Shown here: positions 7,801 through 17,346 of the stretch, piece by piece | Position numbering within the stretch: position 1 is the stretch's first letter | Layout of the letters: each line of letters opens with the position of its first letter | Assembly (NCBI GenBank): GCA_036274055.1 | Contig: DASUGM010000209.1 | Location: 1 to 42,120, forward strand | Direction of reading: 5' to 3' | Length of the DNA: 42,120 bases | Source: DASUGM01 sp036274055 | GTDB taxonomy: Bacteria > Acidobacteriota > Vicinamibacteria > Vicinamibacterales > SCN-69-37 | Program-made: the position numbers and the translations under genes | Notes under the pieces: model-generated | What the model saw: the letters and a program-made list of their open reading frames with translations, nothing else | Databases searched by the model: none | Told to the model about the DNA's origin: nothing

Positions 7801-10338
7801 TCATCGAATCACGCAATCGGCACGGATTCCCGCGGGCTGTACAGTCAAGTTTCGGATCCCGATGCCGATCCGACGCGGATCTGAGGGTTGAGCGCGGGCC
7901 GCCGCCTGACCGTGGAACGTCAGCACTACTGGACTCGCGGCACGAAGCTGCACGTCAAACGACGCCAACACCCAACCGGGAGCCTTGATCACCCAGCGGG
8001 CCACCTCGGTGCTCCCCGACGTCACGACGACGATGTTCGGTTGCGTCCGCGACAACAGCTCTCCCCGGATCGTCAGCCGGACGTCCTCACTCGACGATAA
8101 CGTCAGCGCTCCGCCGTCACTCGACCAGCGCCACCAGTCAGCAGGCCCGCTCTCGCGCGGATACCAGCCGTTGGTGAACGCCGCTGCGCACGTTTCGACT
8201 GTCATCCTCGCGTCCGTGACCGCGGGAGCCAACATGCCGATCATCAGCGGCCTCGGATCTTTCGGCATCACTGACGTCGGCGACTCGAGTGAGCGAAGGT
8301 AGAGGCGGTTGTCGCCAGCGCGCACCGCGAACCGGAACGACTGCCAACCATCGGCGGCGATGAGCAGCGGCGGGTGGTTTTCCCCGTCGTTGACACGAAT
8401 GCCGAGCCGACGCGGCAGATTCGGTGACCCGCTCGGCCCGCGGAACCACTGCGCCGCGAGTTCGGCGCGACCATTGACGGTCGACATGACGCGGACTTCT
8501 GTCTCGGTCGGACCGAGCCAGAAGAAAGGACCGCCCTCCCAGCGCTCGGCACCGTTTGGATTCTCGATGCTCGACAACCACATCGCCCCGGTCGCCGGCA
8601 GCTCACGCAGAGTGTACGGTCCGGCGGCGCCGATTGCGTCGGGCGTCGACTGTCGATCCGTCAACAGCAGGTGGATCTGGTCGATTGGCGGCTGGGCGGC
8701 GCGATCCATCAGCGCCGCGAGCTGGGGAAAGGCCAAGTAGCCGCGATATTCCACCAATCGGATTGGTTGCTGTCGCAGGAAATACACCGCCCAGAGGCTG
8801 GCTGCGGTGTCCTTGATGTCGACGATGACCGGGCGGCCCGCCATTTGTGGAATCAAATCGAGCACCTGACGATATGGCGCGATCGATGGCGCGTCGAGGC
8901 GCTGTTGAAGATGGCGCATCCGCATCAGCGTCATCGCGCCGACGGGAATCACGAGCGTCGTCCCGAGCAGTGTCGCGATGAGCACGCCGACGCGCCGGCG
9001 ACGCCGAACGGCATCGACAGCCGACACCAGAGCCACGGCCCCCACCCACCAACCGATCAGCAGGAACTTGAAGGCCGCGTAGGCATAGTGCTGTCCGGCC
9101 GCGAAGTACACCGCTGCCGCCAGCGTCACGCCAAACAGGGCTGCCACATCCCAGCCGCCTCGGCGGCCCAAAATGAGTACCCCGGCGGCGAGAGCCGCCG
9201 TGCTCATCCAGGCCGCCACCGTGATGAATGCGCCGAACCCCAGTGCCCCGACCTGGCCGATCAGGTGCCAATAGGCGCGCGGCCATGCGCTCAACTGGAT
9301 CAGCTCCGGTAGATATCCTTCACCGGGACGCACGCCGACTGCACCGCTCACCACGTGGACCTGGTCGCTGAGGAACGACACCACGGGGAGCGCAATCGGC
9401 GCCAGGCAGACGCCGAACACGAGCCCGCCGACGATGGCGGCCGAGCGCCACCCGCGCCCTCGATCGCCGATCACGCGGCGAATCCCGGTGAACGCCAAGG
9501 CCAGACCGGAAATGACCGAGAGCTCGACGTAGGCGTACACCGCACCCGCAAGCAACAGCGCCGCCAGGATGCCGAGGCGCCGCGGCGGACCGTCGGACCG
9601 GAGCACCGTGACGATCGCCGGCGCAAACGAGAGCGCGATGAGGTTGTCGTAGTTGTGCATCTGGATTGCGTCGAGAACCCAGGGAGACCAGACTGCCAGC
9701 AGGCCCACCAGGATTGCGCGCCAGCCGGCCAGCCCCACCAGCCGTCCGATGGCCATGGCTGCCGCGCCGAAGACGAACAGCAGGGCGGCCAGCAGCGGAC
9801 CGACGGCGCTCTGCGTGTCACCGCCGCCGTTGGCGAGCGGAGAAATCACGGCGAGCAGCGCGCTGGACACGTGACGGGTCGACGCGAGATGGCTGGCATA
9901 TTGCTGTAGCGGTGGCAGCGATCCGGCTGTGCCTTTCGGCACTTCCCACAGATAGTTGGCAAACGCCACGTAGGACCAGCCGTCGCCGCCCGGACTGCCG
10001 ACGAACTCAGTGAGGCCCCGACGCACGTCGGCCGAGAGCAGGCTGAGTGCGAAATAACCGGCGGCGACAAGGCCGGCGGCGGCCGCGCCGGTCATGCGCG
10101 GGGCTCGCCAGACGGCGTAGACCGAGGCAGCCGCAACACCGCACCAGAATGGCGCCGCCGCGAGCCGGACCGGGACACCGAGAGCCACGGCGACGCCCAA
10201 CGCGAGCGCGGCGGCCGCCAGGCCGATCGACGGCGCAATCAACCACGCGATCTCTTCGTCGCTCACCAGGCGCGCGCGCCGCAGGATCGCGCGTCCCACC
10301 AGCGTCACGCCCGCCGCGAACGCGAGCAACGCGATCAT
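7801..10338 (-). CDS. Polytopic membrane protein with large C-terminal soluble domain, GT-C-like
   Basis: The protein has 845 residues. The ATG at 10338 is chosen for its ATGA overlap with the upstream GT4 stop; the longer open frame lacks membrane character there. Residues 1 to about 470 contain roughly a dozen hydrophobic helices. An extracytoplasmic loop near residue 117 (GDGWSYVAFANYLWE) has an aspartate placed as in GT-C glycosyltransferases. Residues about 470-845 look soluble and beta-rich, with no recognised family (IRVNDGENHPPL, DVQLRAASPVVLTF). As the last gene of the Wzm/Wzt operon, it may modify or polymerise the glycan at the periplasmic face. That is inferred from topology and context, and the family is not identified with certainty. 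Confidence 0.75.
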   Translation of the reverse strand: MIALLAFAAGVTLVGRAILRRARLVSDEEIAWLIAPSIGLAAAALALGVAVALGVPVRLAAAPFWCGVAAASVYAVWRAPRMTGAAAAGLVAAGYFALSLLSADVRRGLTEFVGSPGGDGWSYVAFANYLWEVPKGTAGSLPPLQQYASHLASTRHVSSALLAVISPLANGGGDTQSAVGPLLAALLFVFGAAAMAIGRLVGLAGWRAILVGLLAVWSPWVLDAIQMHNYDNLIALSFAPAIVTVLRSDGPPRRLGILAALLLAGAVYAYVELSVISGLALAFTGIRRVIGDRGRGWRSAAIVGGLVFGVCLAPIALPVVSFLSDQVHVVSGAVGVRPGEGYLPELIQLSAWPRAYWHLIGQVGALGFGAFITVAAWMSTAALAAGVLILGRRGGWDVAALFGVTLAAAVYFAAGQHYAYAAFKFLLIGWWVGAVALVSAVDAVRRRRRVGVLIATLLGTTLVIPVGAMTLMRMRHLQQRLDAPSIAPYRQVLDLIPQMAGRPVIVDIKDTAASLWAVYFLRQQPIRLVEYRGYLAFPQLAALMDRAAQPPIDQIHLLLTDRQSTPDAIGAAGPYTLRELPATGAMWLSSIENPNGAERWEGGPFFWLGPTETEVRVMSTVNGRAELAAQWFRGPSGSPNLPRRLGIRVNDGENHPPLLIAADGWQSFRFAVRAGDNRLYLRSLESPTSVMPKDPRPLMIGMLAPAVTDARMTVETCAAAFTNGWYPRESGPADWWRWSSDGGALTLSSSEDVRLTIRGELLSRTQPNIVVVTSGSTEVARWVIKAPGWVLASFDVQLRAASPVVLTFHGQAAARAQPSDPRRIGIGIRNLTVQPAGIRADCVIR

Positions 10339-12851
10339 GAGCGTGGCAACGTGTGGGCGGCTGGCTCCGCCATCCCGCGGCGGACGCTGCGCAGCACCGC
10401 GAGCGTCTCGATCGCATGGCGCTGCCAGGAAAATCTCGCCGCATTGATCCGGCCGCGCCGCTGCATCAGCCCGCGGCGCTCGGGGTCCCGGAGTACGTCC
10501 GCGAGGGCCGCGGCGATCGCCTCCGGATTGGCCGGATCGACGAGCTCGGCGGCATCGCCGGCGATCTCGGGCAGGCTGGTCGTGTTGCTGCACACGACCG
10601 GACAGCCCGACGCCATCGCCTCGAGCACCGGCATCCCGAAGCCCTCGAACAGCGACGGAAACAACAGGCAGGACGCGCGCCGGTAGAGGGCGGGCAGCTG
10701 ATGGCGGTCGCAATAGCCGAGGAAGCGGACGTCGAGGCCGGCCGCCGCGACCGCGTCGGCGATCTGGCCCTGCGCCTCGCGCGCGCCGCCGGTGCAGACG
10801 AGCGGCACGGTCACGCCGTGGCGATCGCGCAGCACGCGCATCGCCGCGATCGCGCCGAGATGATTCTTGTGCAGCCAGGTGTGTCCGGGGAAGAACACGT
10901 AGCGTTCCGGCGTCAACTCGTAACCTGACAGCACCGCGGCGTCGCCGCCGGCGTCGGCCGACTCGCGAAAGATCGGATCGGCGGCGAGCAGCACGGTGGT
11001 CACGCGATCCGGAGGCACGCCGAGTCGATCGATGAGCGTCTGCCGGGTGAATTCGGAAATCGCGCAGATGTGACTCGCCTGGGCAATCGATCCACGGTAG
11101 ACGCGGATCCGCTCTTCGAGCGCCGCGGGCGCGAAGAACTCGGGGAGGAACTCGTGCTGGATGTCGGGCACCATCAACACCTGCGGCAGACCGAGAACGT
11201 CGGCGTTGATGTACCCGGGCAGCGAATAGACCAGCTCGGCGTCGAGTTCCGCGAGGAACCGCAGCTGCTCGACTTCGGCCGATCGCCAGTAGTCGAAGCG
11301 CGCCGCCCGGTGCATCAGGGCGCTGGCTCTGACCTGCATCCGCGACAGGGAACGCGTGATCGCGTCCGGCGTCAGGATTCGCACGTTGCGGTTTCGCCGC
11401 ACGTCGAGATCATGCCGGGCGCGGTCCGGCAGCAACAGCGTGTAACGGTTCTGATGATCGAGCCGGAACAGCTCGCGCAGCAGCGACCGCGCCACATTCT
11501 CGATGCCGCCGGCGACGCCGGGGATCATCCAGCGCAGATCGATCGCGACCCGCAGCGGCTCCGTGTCGGCGACCTTTTCCCGCAGCACCGCGGCCACATC
11601 CGCCGCGTACCCTTGCGCGATCGCCGCCGGATCGTGCAGCGACGTGACCAGGCGGCGGCCGGCGGTCCGGACGCTGTGCCGCAGTGGCGCGTCCTCGAAC
11701 AACCGCACGATCGTGGACGCCAGCGCCGCCGCGCCGTCGGCGATGAACAGGTTGAGGCCGTGGTCGTAGGACAGGCCTTCGGCGCCGCTGGTCGTCGAAA
11801 CCACGCACTTCTCGAGCGCCCAGGCTTCGACAATCTTGTTGCGGGCGCCCGACCCGTAGCGCAGCGGGACGACGACGATCTGCGCCGAACAGATGAGCGA
11901 TCGAATGTCGTCGACGCCGCCGGTGACGCGCACACCCGGGAGTGCCGCCAGGGCTTCGACGGCGGGCGCGGGATGCCGGCCGACGATCCAGAACTCGGCG
12001 TCGGGGCGCGCGGCGCGAATTTTCGGAAAGACTTCGCGGGCCATGAACGTCGCGGCGTCGACGTTCGGCGGGTGATTCATCAAGCCGGTGAACATCAGCC
12101 GGCCCGCGACCTCGTCGCCGGCCGACGCCGGCGCGAAAAAGTGCGCGTCCACCGGCAGGCGCCGCACCGTCACCCGTTTCGGCCGGTAATGGGTTCGCAC
12201 CCAGTCGGCGTCCTCGTCGGACATCGTCACCACGAGGTCGTATTTCTGGCACTGCGCCTTCTCGAAGCCGCGATAGCGCGCGGCCTCCCGACGCCAGCGT
12301 CGCCGCGCCCAGGCAGAGGTCTCGACAACGGCGCGGCGCTCGAACACCAGCGCGCGAATGTCGTGCATCACCAGGACGCTGACGAGCGGCCGCGGCAGGA
12401 GGTCGACGATCGCCGCCGCGTGCGTCTGAATGACGGTGACGACCGGCCAGGTACGCTGACGCAGCGCCTGCAGCAGCGGCGCGGCGAGATTACGGAACGA
12501 TCCGCCGACCAGCACGGTGTCGAGCGGTTGTTCAGCGCCGGCGCGGCTCGCCACCCAGGCCCGGAACAGTGCGCTGTGCGTGCGCCGCAACCAGGGACGC
12601 GAGGCGTCCGGCGGCGGCGCGTCGATCCAGGGCGATTCCCACAGGTAGAACTTCACGCCCGCGTCTTTCAAGCGCTGGATGCCGGCGAGGTCGCGGCGGA
12701 AGTGCGCCATCGAGACGACGCCGACGTCGAGCCCGTGGCGCTGCAGGTGCAACGTGCACAGGAATTCGTTGCCGCCGCTTCCCTGGAACGTCGGCAGCTC
12801 GTCGTTGAGAATCAGCAACGGCAGACGCGCGACATCGACGCTCGTGGTCAT
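10335..12851 (-). CDS. Bidomain glycosyltransferase, two GT4 units fused
   Basis: The 838-residue protein carries two complete GT-B glycosyltransferases. Residues 1 to about 425 form a GT4-like domain with GLMNHPPNVDAA, FWIVGRHPAP, VTGGVDDIRS and the donor-side YGSGARNKIVEAWA with VVSTTSGAEGL. Residues about 433-838 start again with LRVAIDLRWMIPGVAGGIEN. They continue through FPGHTWLHKNHLGAI and FLGYCDRHQLPALY to the EX7E motif FEGFGMPVLEAMASGCPVV. Two successive sugar additions by one polypeptide are likely (WbdA-like proteins are a precedent). It starts nine bases after the methyltransferase and overlaps the next gene by ATGA. Donor sugars cannot be assigned from the sequence. Confidence 0.9.
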   Translation of the reverse strand: MTTSVDVARLPLLILNDELPTFQGSGGNEFLCTLHLQRHGLDVGVVSMAHFRRDLAGIQRLKDAGVKFYLWESPWIDAPPPDASRPWLRRTHSALFRAWVASRAGAEQPLDTVLVGGSFRNLAAPLLQALRQRTWPVVTVIQTHAAAIVDLLPRPLVSVLVMHDIRALVFERRAVVETSAWARRRWRREAARYRGFEKAQCQKYDLVVTMSDEDADWVRTHYRPKRVTVRRLPVDAHFFAPASAGDEVAGRLMFTGLMNHPPNVDAATFMAREVFPKIRAARPDAEFWIVGRHPAPAVEALAALPGVRVTGGVDDIRSLICSAQIVVVPLRYGSGARNKIVEAWALEKCVVSTTSGAEGLSYDHGLNLFIADGAAALASTIVRLFEDAPLRHSVRTAGRRLVTSLHDPAAIAQGYAADVAAVLREKVADTEPLRVAIDLRWMIPGVAGGIENVARSLLRELFRLDHQNRYTLLLPDRARHDLDVRRNRNVRILTPDAITRSLSRMQVRASALMHRAARFDYWRSAEVEQLRFLAELDAELVYSLPGYINADVLGLPQVLMVPDIQHEFLPEFFAPAALEERIRVYRGSIAQASHICAISEFTRQTLIDRLGVPPDRVTTVLLAADPIFRESADAGGDAAVLSGYELTPERYVFFPGHTWLHKNHLGAIAAMRVLRDRHGVTVPLVCTGGAREAQGQIADAVAAAGLDVRFLGYCDRHQLPALYRRASCLLFPSLFEGFGMPVLEAMASGCPVVCSNTTSLPEIAGDAAELVDPANPEAIAAALADVLRDPERRGLMQRRGRINAARFSWQRHAIETLAVLRSVRRGMAEPAAHTLPRS

Positions 12852-12860
12852 GTCCCGCCG

Positions 12861-13715
12861 CTAATCGGCGGCCACGCGGCGAATCCACAGGCTGCCGCCG
12901 GGCTGCCTGAGGCAGTCGGGCAACCGCTTCGCCACGTCATCGGCGTGTACGGCGGCCATGTAGTGGTTGAAGTAGACGATCTGGAACGCGCGGTTGAACA
13001 TCAGAAAGCTGCGCACGAACGGCGCTTCGTTCCAGGCGCGGCCCTCGGCGTACCACTGACGCGGATACTCGAACGGCCAGAAGATGTCGTGGATGTGCAC
13101 GAGCACGCCGACCGCCAGCCGCGGCAGAATCCGGAACACGATCCGCGAGACGTCGCTGCCGATCTTGGCGACGTGCGACGAGTCGATGAACAGCACATCG
13201 TTGGCGCGCAGGGTGTCGAACAACGCGTCGTCGACGGCGTCGAGCGTGTCTTCGACCAGCCGGAATCGGTTGGCGTCGCCCGGCCGGAGCAGGGATCGCA
13301 GCCGCGTGGCATCGGGCTCCACGCAGATCAGTTCGAGATCCGGCGCGAAGCGCTCCTTGACGTCGAGCATCAGCGCCGACGAGTAGCCGCTGCCGATCTC
13401 GATCACGCGGCGCGATCCCGAGTGTCGCAACAGGCAGGTCGCGACGATGCCGTCGCCGCGGGGAAAGAAGGCGTTCTCGTAGTAATAGCGGGTCACGCCG
13501 CCGGCTTGGTCGGTGTAAGGCAGGTCAGGCGCGAACGCCGCCAACTCCTCGAGCAGCGCCAACTGGCCCGGTTCGTTGAGATCGATTCCGGGCAGCCCGC
13601 CAGTGGGTGTCGGCACGAACTGCTGGTAGCGCGCCTGCACCTGGGCGTAGTCGGGAAGCGGCGAATAGTAATGACCGGGCGGCGCGAAGGTCAGGAATTT
13701 CGACAGGTCCGACAT
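12861..13715 (-). CDS. Class I SAM-dependent methyltransferase
   Basis: The protein has 284 residues. The ATG at 13715 opens MSDLSKFLTFAPPGHYYSPL; longer frames upstream run back into the GT2 gene. Motif I is VIEIGSGYSSALML (about 104-117), followed by LICVEPDATRLRSLL as the acidic motif II and FIDSSHVAKIGSD, resembling TylF/Methyltransf_24 proteins. Members of this group methylate sugar hydroxyls or other small molecules. In this operon a glycan O-methylation is plausible. The C-terminal RSFLMFNRAFQIVYFNHYMA segment is typical of polysaccharide-locus homologues. The gene sits 8 bases after the GT2 stop and 9 before the double GT4. Confidence 0.85.
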   Translation of the reverse strand: MSDLSKFLTFAPPGHYYSPLPDYAQVQARYQQFVPTPTGGLPGIDLNEPGQLALLEELAAFAPDLPYTDQAGGVTRYYYENAFFPRGDGIVATCLLRHSGSRRVIEIGSGYSSALMLDVKERFAPDLELICVEPDATRLRSLLRPGDANRFRLVEDTLDAVDDALFDTLRANDVLFIDSSHVAKIGSDVSRIVFRILPRLAVGVLVHIHDIFWPFEYPRQWYAEGRAWNEAPFVRSFLMFNRAFQIVYFNHYMAAVHADDVAKRLPDCLRQPGGSLWIRRVAAD

Positions 13716-13723
13716 AGAGGCCG

Positions 13724-15082
13724 TTAGTGGGCAGGCCGCGGCGCGTCCGAGACGGCGCAGGCCGTCAGCCGGTACGACAATGGCCGGTAATCGCCGCTGC
13801 CCCACCGGTTGTGCGGCACGACGTAACAGTTGGCGCGAATCACCAGCCGATGCCGCCCTGGATCGAGGCGATCGAGCGGCAACTCGTGTGAGAACGTCGA
13901 TCCGCCGTTGAGGTCGATTCGGTCACGCACCGCGTCGCCGATCGAGACGTCGAGCACGAGGCCGCGTGGCAAGGCCGTCGGCTCCGTGAACCCCTGCAAC
14001 ACCAATCGGCGGCCGGCCTCGAGCGGCGCCGGAATGTCGAGGTCGTGTTCGTACACAGGACCGGCCCACTGATCAGGATGCAGCGAATGAAACCCGAACC
14101 ACGCCTGGGTTTGCGGTGACAGGTCCGGACGCACGATGCGACGCCGGAGCCCGGCGGCCTTCCGCATCACCCGTCCGCCCGTTCGCCGCGCCACCGGAGC
14201 CGCCAGCGCGTGCAGCGCGACACCGGGCCCGAGCAGCGTCCCGGTCACCAGGTTCGGCAGCGCAGCGGCGCGGCGTCCGGCCAGCCAGTCATGCTTGCCC
14301 GCCAGCAACATCCGGTAGGCGCGGCCGCGGCGGTCGAAGACGTAGGCCGCGTGGGACAGTCGCACCGCGGCGCCGAAGGGCGACAGTGGCGACCGCCAGT
14401 AGCGGCGGCTGACGCGAATCGAATCGCGCAAACGGGTCGCGTCGTCGACGCCCTGCGTCTTCGACTGGGTGTGCAGCCGGTAATTGGCGACGATCTGATC
14501 GAAGCAGTGGAACGTGTAGTCGCGACTGAAGCGGCAGAACAGGTCGTAGTCCAGCACCAACTGCTCGTTTTCGTCCATCGGACCGCTGCGCTTCCACACC
14601 TCTGGCGTCCAGAACACCGCCGGCTGCGGAATCGTGTAGCCCTTCCAGATCTCCAGCACGCGGCGATGACTCTCGAAGGCGCTCGGGTGTTCGATGCCGA
14701 TGAATCGATCGTGCTCGTCGATGAACCGGCAGCGTCCCATCACGACGTGACGGCCGCGCGACGGGTCGATCTCCTGGACGGCGCGGTGCAGCGCGCCCGG
14801 TTCGAACGTGTCGTCCGAATTCAAATAGGCCCAGACCTGACCGGTCGCCACGCGAAAGCCCTTGTTGATGCCTTCAGCCTGTCCGGAGTCCTTCTCGCGA
14901 ATCACTTTCAGATGCGGATACGCCCGCAGGATGTCCGGCGTCTCGTCCGTCGACATCGCGTCGACGACGATGTGCTCGAGATCGGGATAGTTCTGCGCGA
15001 GGACGCTGTCGATGGTCCGCTTGATGAACGGGCCCTGGTTGTAGGCGCTCGTGACGATCGACACGCGCGGCAGATGGGTCAC
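13724..15082 (-). CDS. Family 2 glycosyltransferase with appended beta-sandwich domain
   Basis: The protein has 452 residues with a GTG start in a GTGA overlap with wzt. The GT-A domain spans about 1-270. It has VSIVTSAYNQGPFIKRTIDS, the second acidic site VVDAMSTDET, GQAEGINKGF and the DxD-equivalent YLNSDDTFEPGAL. The acceptor-side GPMDENEQLVLDYDLFCRF and PQPAVFW are typical of WcaA-like GT2 enzymes. Residues about 320-445 form an additional predicted beta-sandwich (HDLDIPAPLEAGRRLVLQGF, LPLDRLDPGRHRLVIRAN). It resembles carbohydrate- or glycan-associated domains but is not assigned to a family here. Its role is chain extension in the cytoplasm; donor and linkage are unknown. Confidence 0.87.
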   Translation of the reverse strand: MTHLPRVSIVTSAYNQGPFIKRTIDSVLAQNYPDLEHIVVDAMSTDETPDILRAYPHLKVIREKDSGQAEGINKGFRVATGQVWAYLNSDDTFEPGALHRAVQEIDPSRGRHVVMGRCRFIDEHDRFIGIEHPSAFESHRRVLEIWKGYTIPQPAVFWTPEVWKRSGPMDENEQLVLDYDLFCRFSRDYTFHCFDQIVANYRLHTQSKTQGVDDATRLRDSIRVSRRYWRSPLSPFGAAVRLSHAAYVFDRRGRAYRMLLAGKHDWLAGRRAAALPNLVTGTLLGPGVALHALAAPVARRTGGRVMRKAAGLRRRIVRPDLSPQTQAWFGFHSLHPDQWAGPVYEHDLDIPAPLEAGRRLVLQGFTEPTALPRGLVLDVSIGDAVRDRIDLNGGSTFSHELPLDRLDPGRHRLVIRANCYVVPHNRWGSGDYRPLSYRLTACAVSDAPRPAH

Positions 15083-16467
15083 GCGCGCTCCTCGACCGCG
15101 GCCGGATCCGGCCGCAACGCGACGATGGAGAATCGACCGGGCAGATCCGCGACGCCATGATGCAGCAGCTGCGCCGGCGCCCGCGGCGTTCTCAACCGGA
15201 CGCTGAACTGCCCCGCTACCGGAACCTGGCAGAGCCGGACGAGCTGCGCGTCGATTTCCTGATGGCTGAGTACGTCGCGTCGTTCATAGGTGCGCCGATC
15301 GACCGACGCGAGACCGAACTCGAAGGAGTACTCCCCGATCGCGATGTTCAGCGTGATCTCCTGCCGCACCCTGAGTATCGTACCTCCGGACAGGCGCATT
15401 GGCACCGTGACACTCGACTCCAGGGTGCTCTTGCCGTGAACGATGATCCCGCGGTCGTTGTGAACGGCGACGCCGACGGTCGGCACGTCGACGTCGCGCA
15501 GCAGCTCAAACTCGGCCCAGAAAACGGCGGGCTGGCCCTGCTCGAACGTGCGGCAGGGCCGGCCGTCCGCGTCCGACAGCCCGACGACCGTGCAGCGCGC
15601 CCATCCGTCCTGCACCTGCCCCGTCGGCGGCACCGTGGTGAGCGCCGCGCTCGCGGGCCAGTCCGTGAGCGGCTCGATCGGCGCGGGCTCGGTTTCGGGC
15701 GGGATCGGATCGAGCGCCGGAACGACGCGATCGCGATCCGACAGCAGGTAATAGCGCTTGACCGCTTCCACGGCGCGACCGACGAACTGCATCGCGCCGC
15801 GGTCGAGGAGCAACGCGCGATCGCAGAACTCCTCGACTTCGCTCATTCCGTGCGTCACCAGCACCACCGTGACGCCGCGCTCGCGCAGCGCTTCGAGGCG
15901 GCGGTAGCACTTCTGCCGGAAAAAGATGTCGCCCACCGCCAGCGCTTCGTCGATGAGCAGCAGGTCGGCGTCGACGCTGGTGCCGACGGCGAAGGCCAGC
16001 CGCACGAACATCCCGCTCGAATAGAGCTTGACCGGCTGCTCGAGGAAGGTGCCGATGTCGGCGAACGCCGCGATTTGATCGAACCGCGCATCGACCTGCT
16101 CGCGGCTCAATCCGAGGATCGTGCCGCTCATGTAGACGTTCTCGCGCCCGGAGAATTCCGGATTGAAGCCGCTGCCGAGCTCGAGCAGGGCGGCGACCCG
16201 GCCGCTGATCGCGACCTCGCCCTCCGACGGCGTCAACGTGCCGGCGATCATCTCGAGCAGCGTGCTCTTGCCCGAACCGTTCTTGCCGATGACGCCGAAG
16301 CGCTCGCCCGCCGCGACCTCGAAGTCAATGCCGCGCACCGCCCAGAAGTCTTCGCCGTAGCGCCGGCCGAACCGCCAGAGCAGCATCTGCTTGAGACGAT
16401 CCTGCGGCTGCCGGTAAATCCGGTAGGACTTGCCGAGATTGCGCGCCACGATGGCCGGCGTCGACAT
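15079..16467 (-). CDS. wzt: Wzt-type ABC transporter ATPase with C-terminal glycan-recognition domain
   Basis: The protein has 462 residues; the ATG at 16467 lies two bases after the wzm stop. Residues 1 to about 240 are the ATPase: Walker A GKNGSGKS (61-68), the Wzt-type signature YSSGM (149-153), Walker B LLLIDEAL (about 169-176) and the H-loop LVTHGM. Residues about 245-462 form a beta-rich Wzt C-terminal domain (VGVAVHNDRGIIVHGKST, FEFGLASVDRRTYERRDV). In E. coli O8/O9a this domain binds the modified non-reducing end of the polymer. It powers export of undecaprenyl-linked glycan with Wzm. The long domain predicts that the polymer carries a terminal cap, compatible with the WbdD-like gene at 30423. 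Confidence 0.93.
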   Translation of the reverse strand: MSTPAIVARNLGKSYRIYRQPQDRLKQMLLWRFGRRYGEDFWAVRGIDFEVAAGERFGVIGKNGSGKSTLLEMIAGTLTPSEGEVAISGRVAALLELGSGFNPEFSGRENVYMSGTILGLSREQVDARFDQIAAFADIGTFLEQPVKLYSSGMFVRLAFAVGTSVDADLLLIDEALAVGDIFFRQKCYRRLEALRERGVTVVLVTHGMSEVEEFCDRALLLDRGAMQFVGRAVEAVKRYYLLSDRDRVVPALDPIPPETEPAPIEPLTDWPASAALTTVPPTGQVQDGWARCTVVGLSDADGRPCRTFEQGQPAVFWAEFELLRDVDVPTVGVAVHNDRGIIVHGKSTLESSVTVPMRLSGGTILRVRQEITLNIAIGEYSFEFGLASVDRRTYERRDVLSHQEIDAQLVRLCQVPVAGQFSVRLRTPRAPAQLLHHGVADLPGRFSIVALRPDPAAVEERA

Positions 16468-16469
16468 GT

Positions 16470-17330
16470 TCAGATGACGTCGCCGAACGCGCGGCGGGTG
16501 CGCATGAACCAGGCGTACCCCAGCAGCATCAGCACGCTGCTCGCGCCCAGCGAGACGGCGAGGTCCGTCCACAACGGTTCGAGCCCCGGGAAGATCGCCG
16601 CCCGCACCGCGACGACGACGCTGGTCAATGGATTCAGCCGCACGAAGATCTGGAAGCGCTCGGGGATGGCGTCGAGCGGATAAAAGATCGGCGTCAGGAA
16701 AAACAAGACCTGCACCGCCAGCGTCACCCCGTAGCCGAGGTCACGCAGGAACACGCCGAGGCTCGACAGCATCCACAACAGGCCCAGGCTGAGCAGCACC
16801 ACTGGCGCGAGGGCGAGCGGGACCAGCAACCAGCTCGGCCGTGGCGGCAGGCCGCTGACCGCCGCCGCCACCAGGAGCACCGACAGGCTGACAGCGGCGT
16901 GAAACACGGCCGAACCCATGACCCCGAGCGGCAGCAGTTCGAGTGGAAACACCACGCGCTTGACGTAGTTGGGCGTCCCGACAATCAGGCCCGGCGCGCG
17001 GTTCACGCACTCGCTGAAAACGCCAAACGCGATGATGCCGGCAAACAGCACCAGGCCGTACTCGCCGAGGCCGTCGGCGTGCACGCCCCAGCGCTGCCGG
17101 AACACCACCCCGAACACGAACGTGTAGACCAGCAGCAGCACGATCGGGTTGATGAACGACCAGGTCAGACCGAGCAGCGAACTGCGATACCGGCCCTCGA
17201 TCTCACGGCGCGTGAGCTGGCCGATGAACTCGCGATGCCGCCACAGGTGCCGGACCAGCGCCACCGGATTCAGATAGCGAGCCAGGCCCGGCAGAACCGG
17301 GGAACGAACGACAACGACCGGGATGTCCAT
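16470..17330 (-). CDS. wzm: ABC-2 type polysaccharide export permease
   Basis: The protein has 286 residues; the ATG at 17330 gives MDIPVVVVRSPV, followed by the family's amphipathic N-terminus and RHREFIGQLTRREIEGRYR. Six hydrophobic helices follow. The characteristic SLLGLTWSFINPIVLLLVYT and LFFLTPIFYPLDAIPE segments match Wzm/KpsM/TagG permeases, as does the length. It forms the membrane channel with Wzt. It is the first gene of a six-gene minus-strand operon whose members are 0-9 bases apart or overlap. Confidence 0.93.
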   Translation of the reverse strand: MDIPVVVVRSPVLPGLARYLNPVALVRHLWRHREFIGQLTRREIEGRYRSSLLGLTWSFINPIVLLLVYTFVFGVVFRQRWGVHADGLGEYGLVLFAGIIAFGVFSECVNRAPGLIVGTPNYVKRVVFPLELLPLGVMGSAVFHAAVSLSVLLVAAAVSGLPPRPSWLLVPLALAPVVLLSLGLLWMLSSLGVFLRDLGYGVTLAVQVLFFLTPIFYPLDAIPERFQIFVRLNPLTSVVVAVRAAIFPGLEPLWTDLAVSLGASSVLMLLGYAWFMRTRRAFGDVI

Positions 17331-17346
17331 CTCGAAGCTGCGCCGA

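Noticed and set aside
11070..13727. 885-codon open frame on the plus strand opposite the GT4 and methyltransferase genes
   Set aside because: It is antisense to two genes with clear family motifs, is rich in Arg/Gln/Asp/His as expected for a high-GC shadow frame, and has no recognisable domain.
15157..16683. 508-codon plus-strand frame opposite wzt and wzm
   Set aside because: Wzt on the other strand has Walker A, Walker B and signature motifs in order; the opposite frame has none of any kind.
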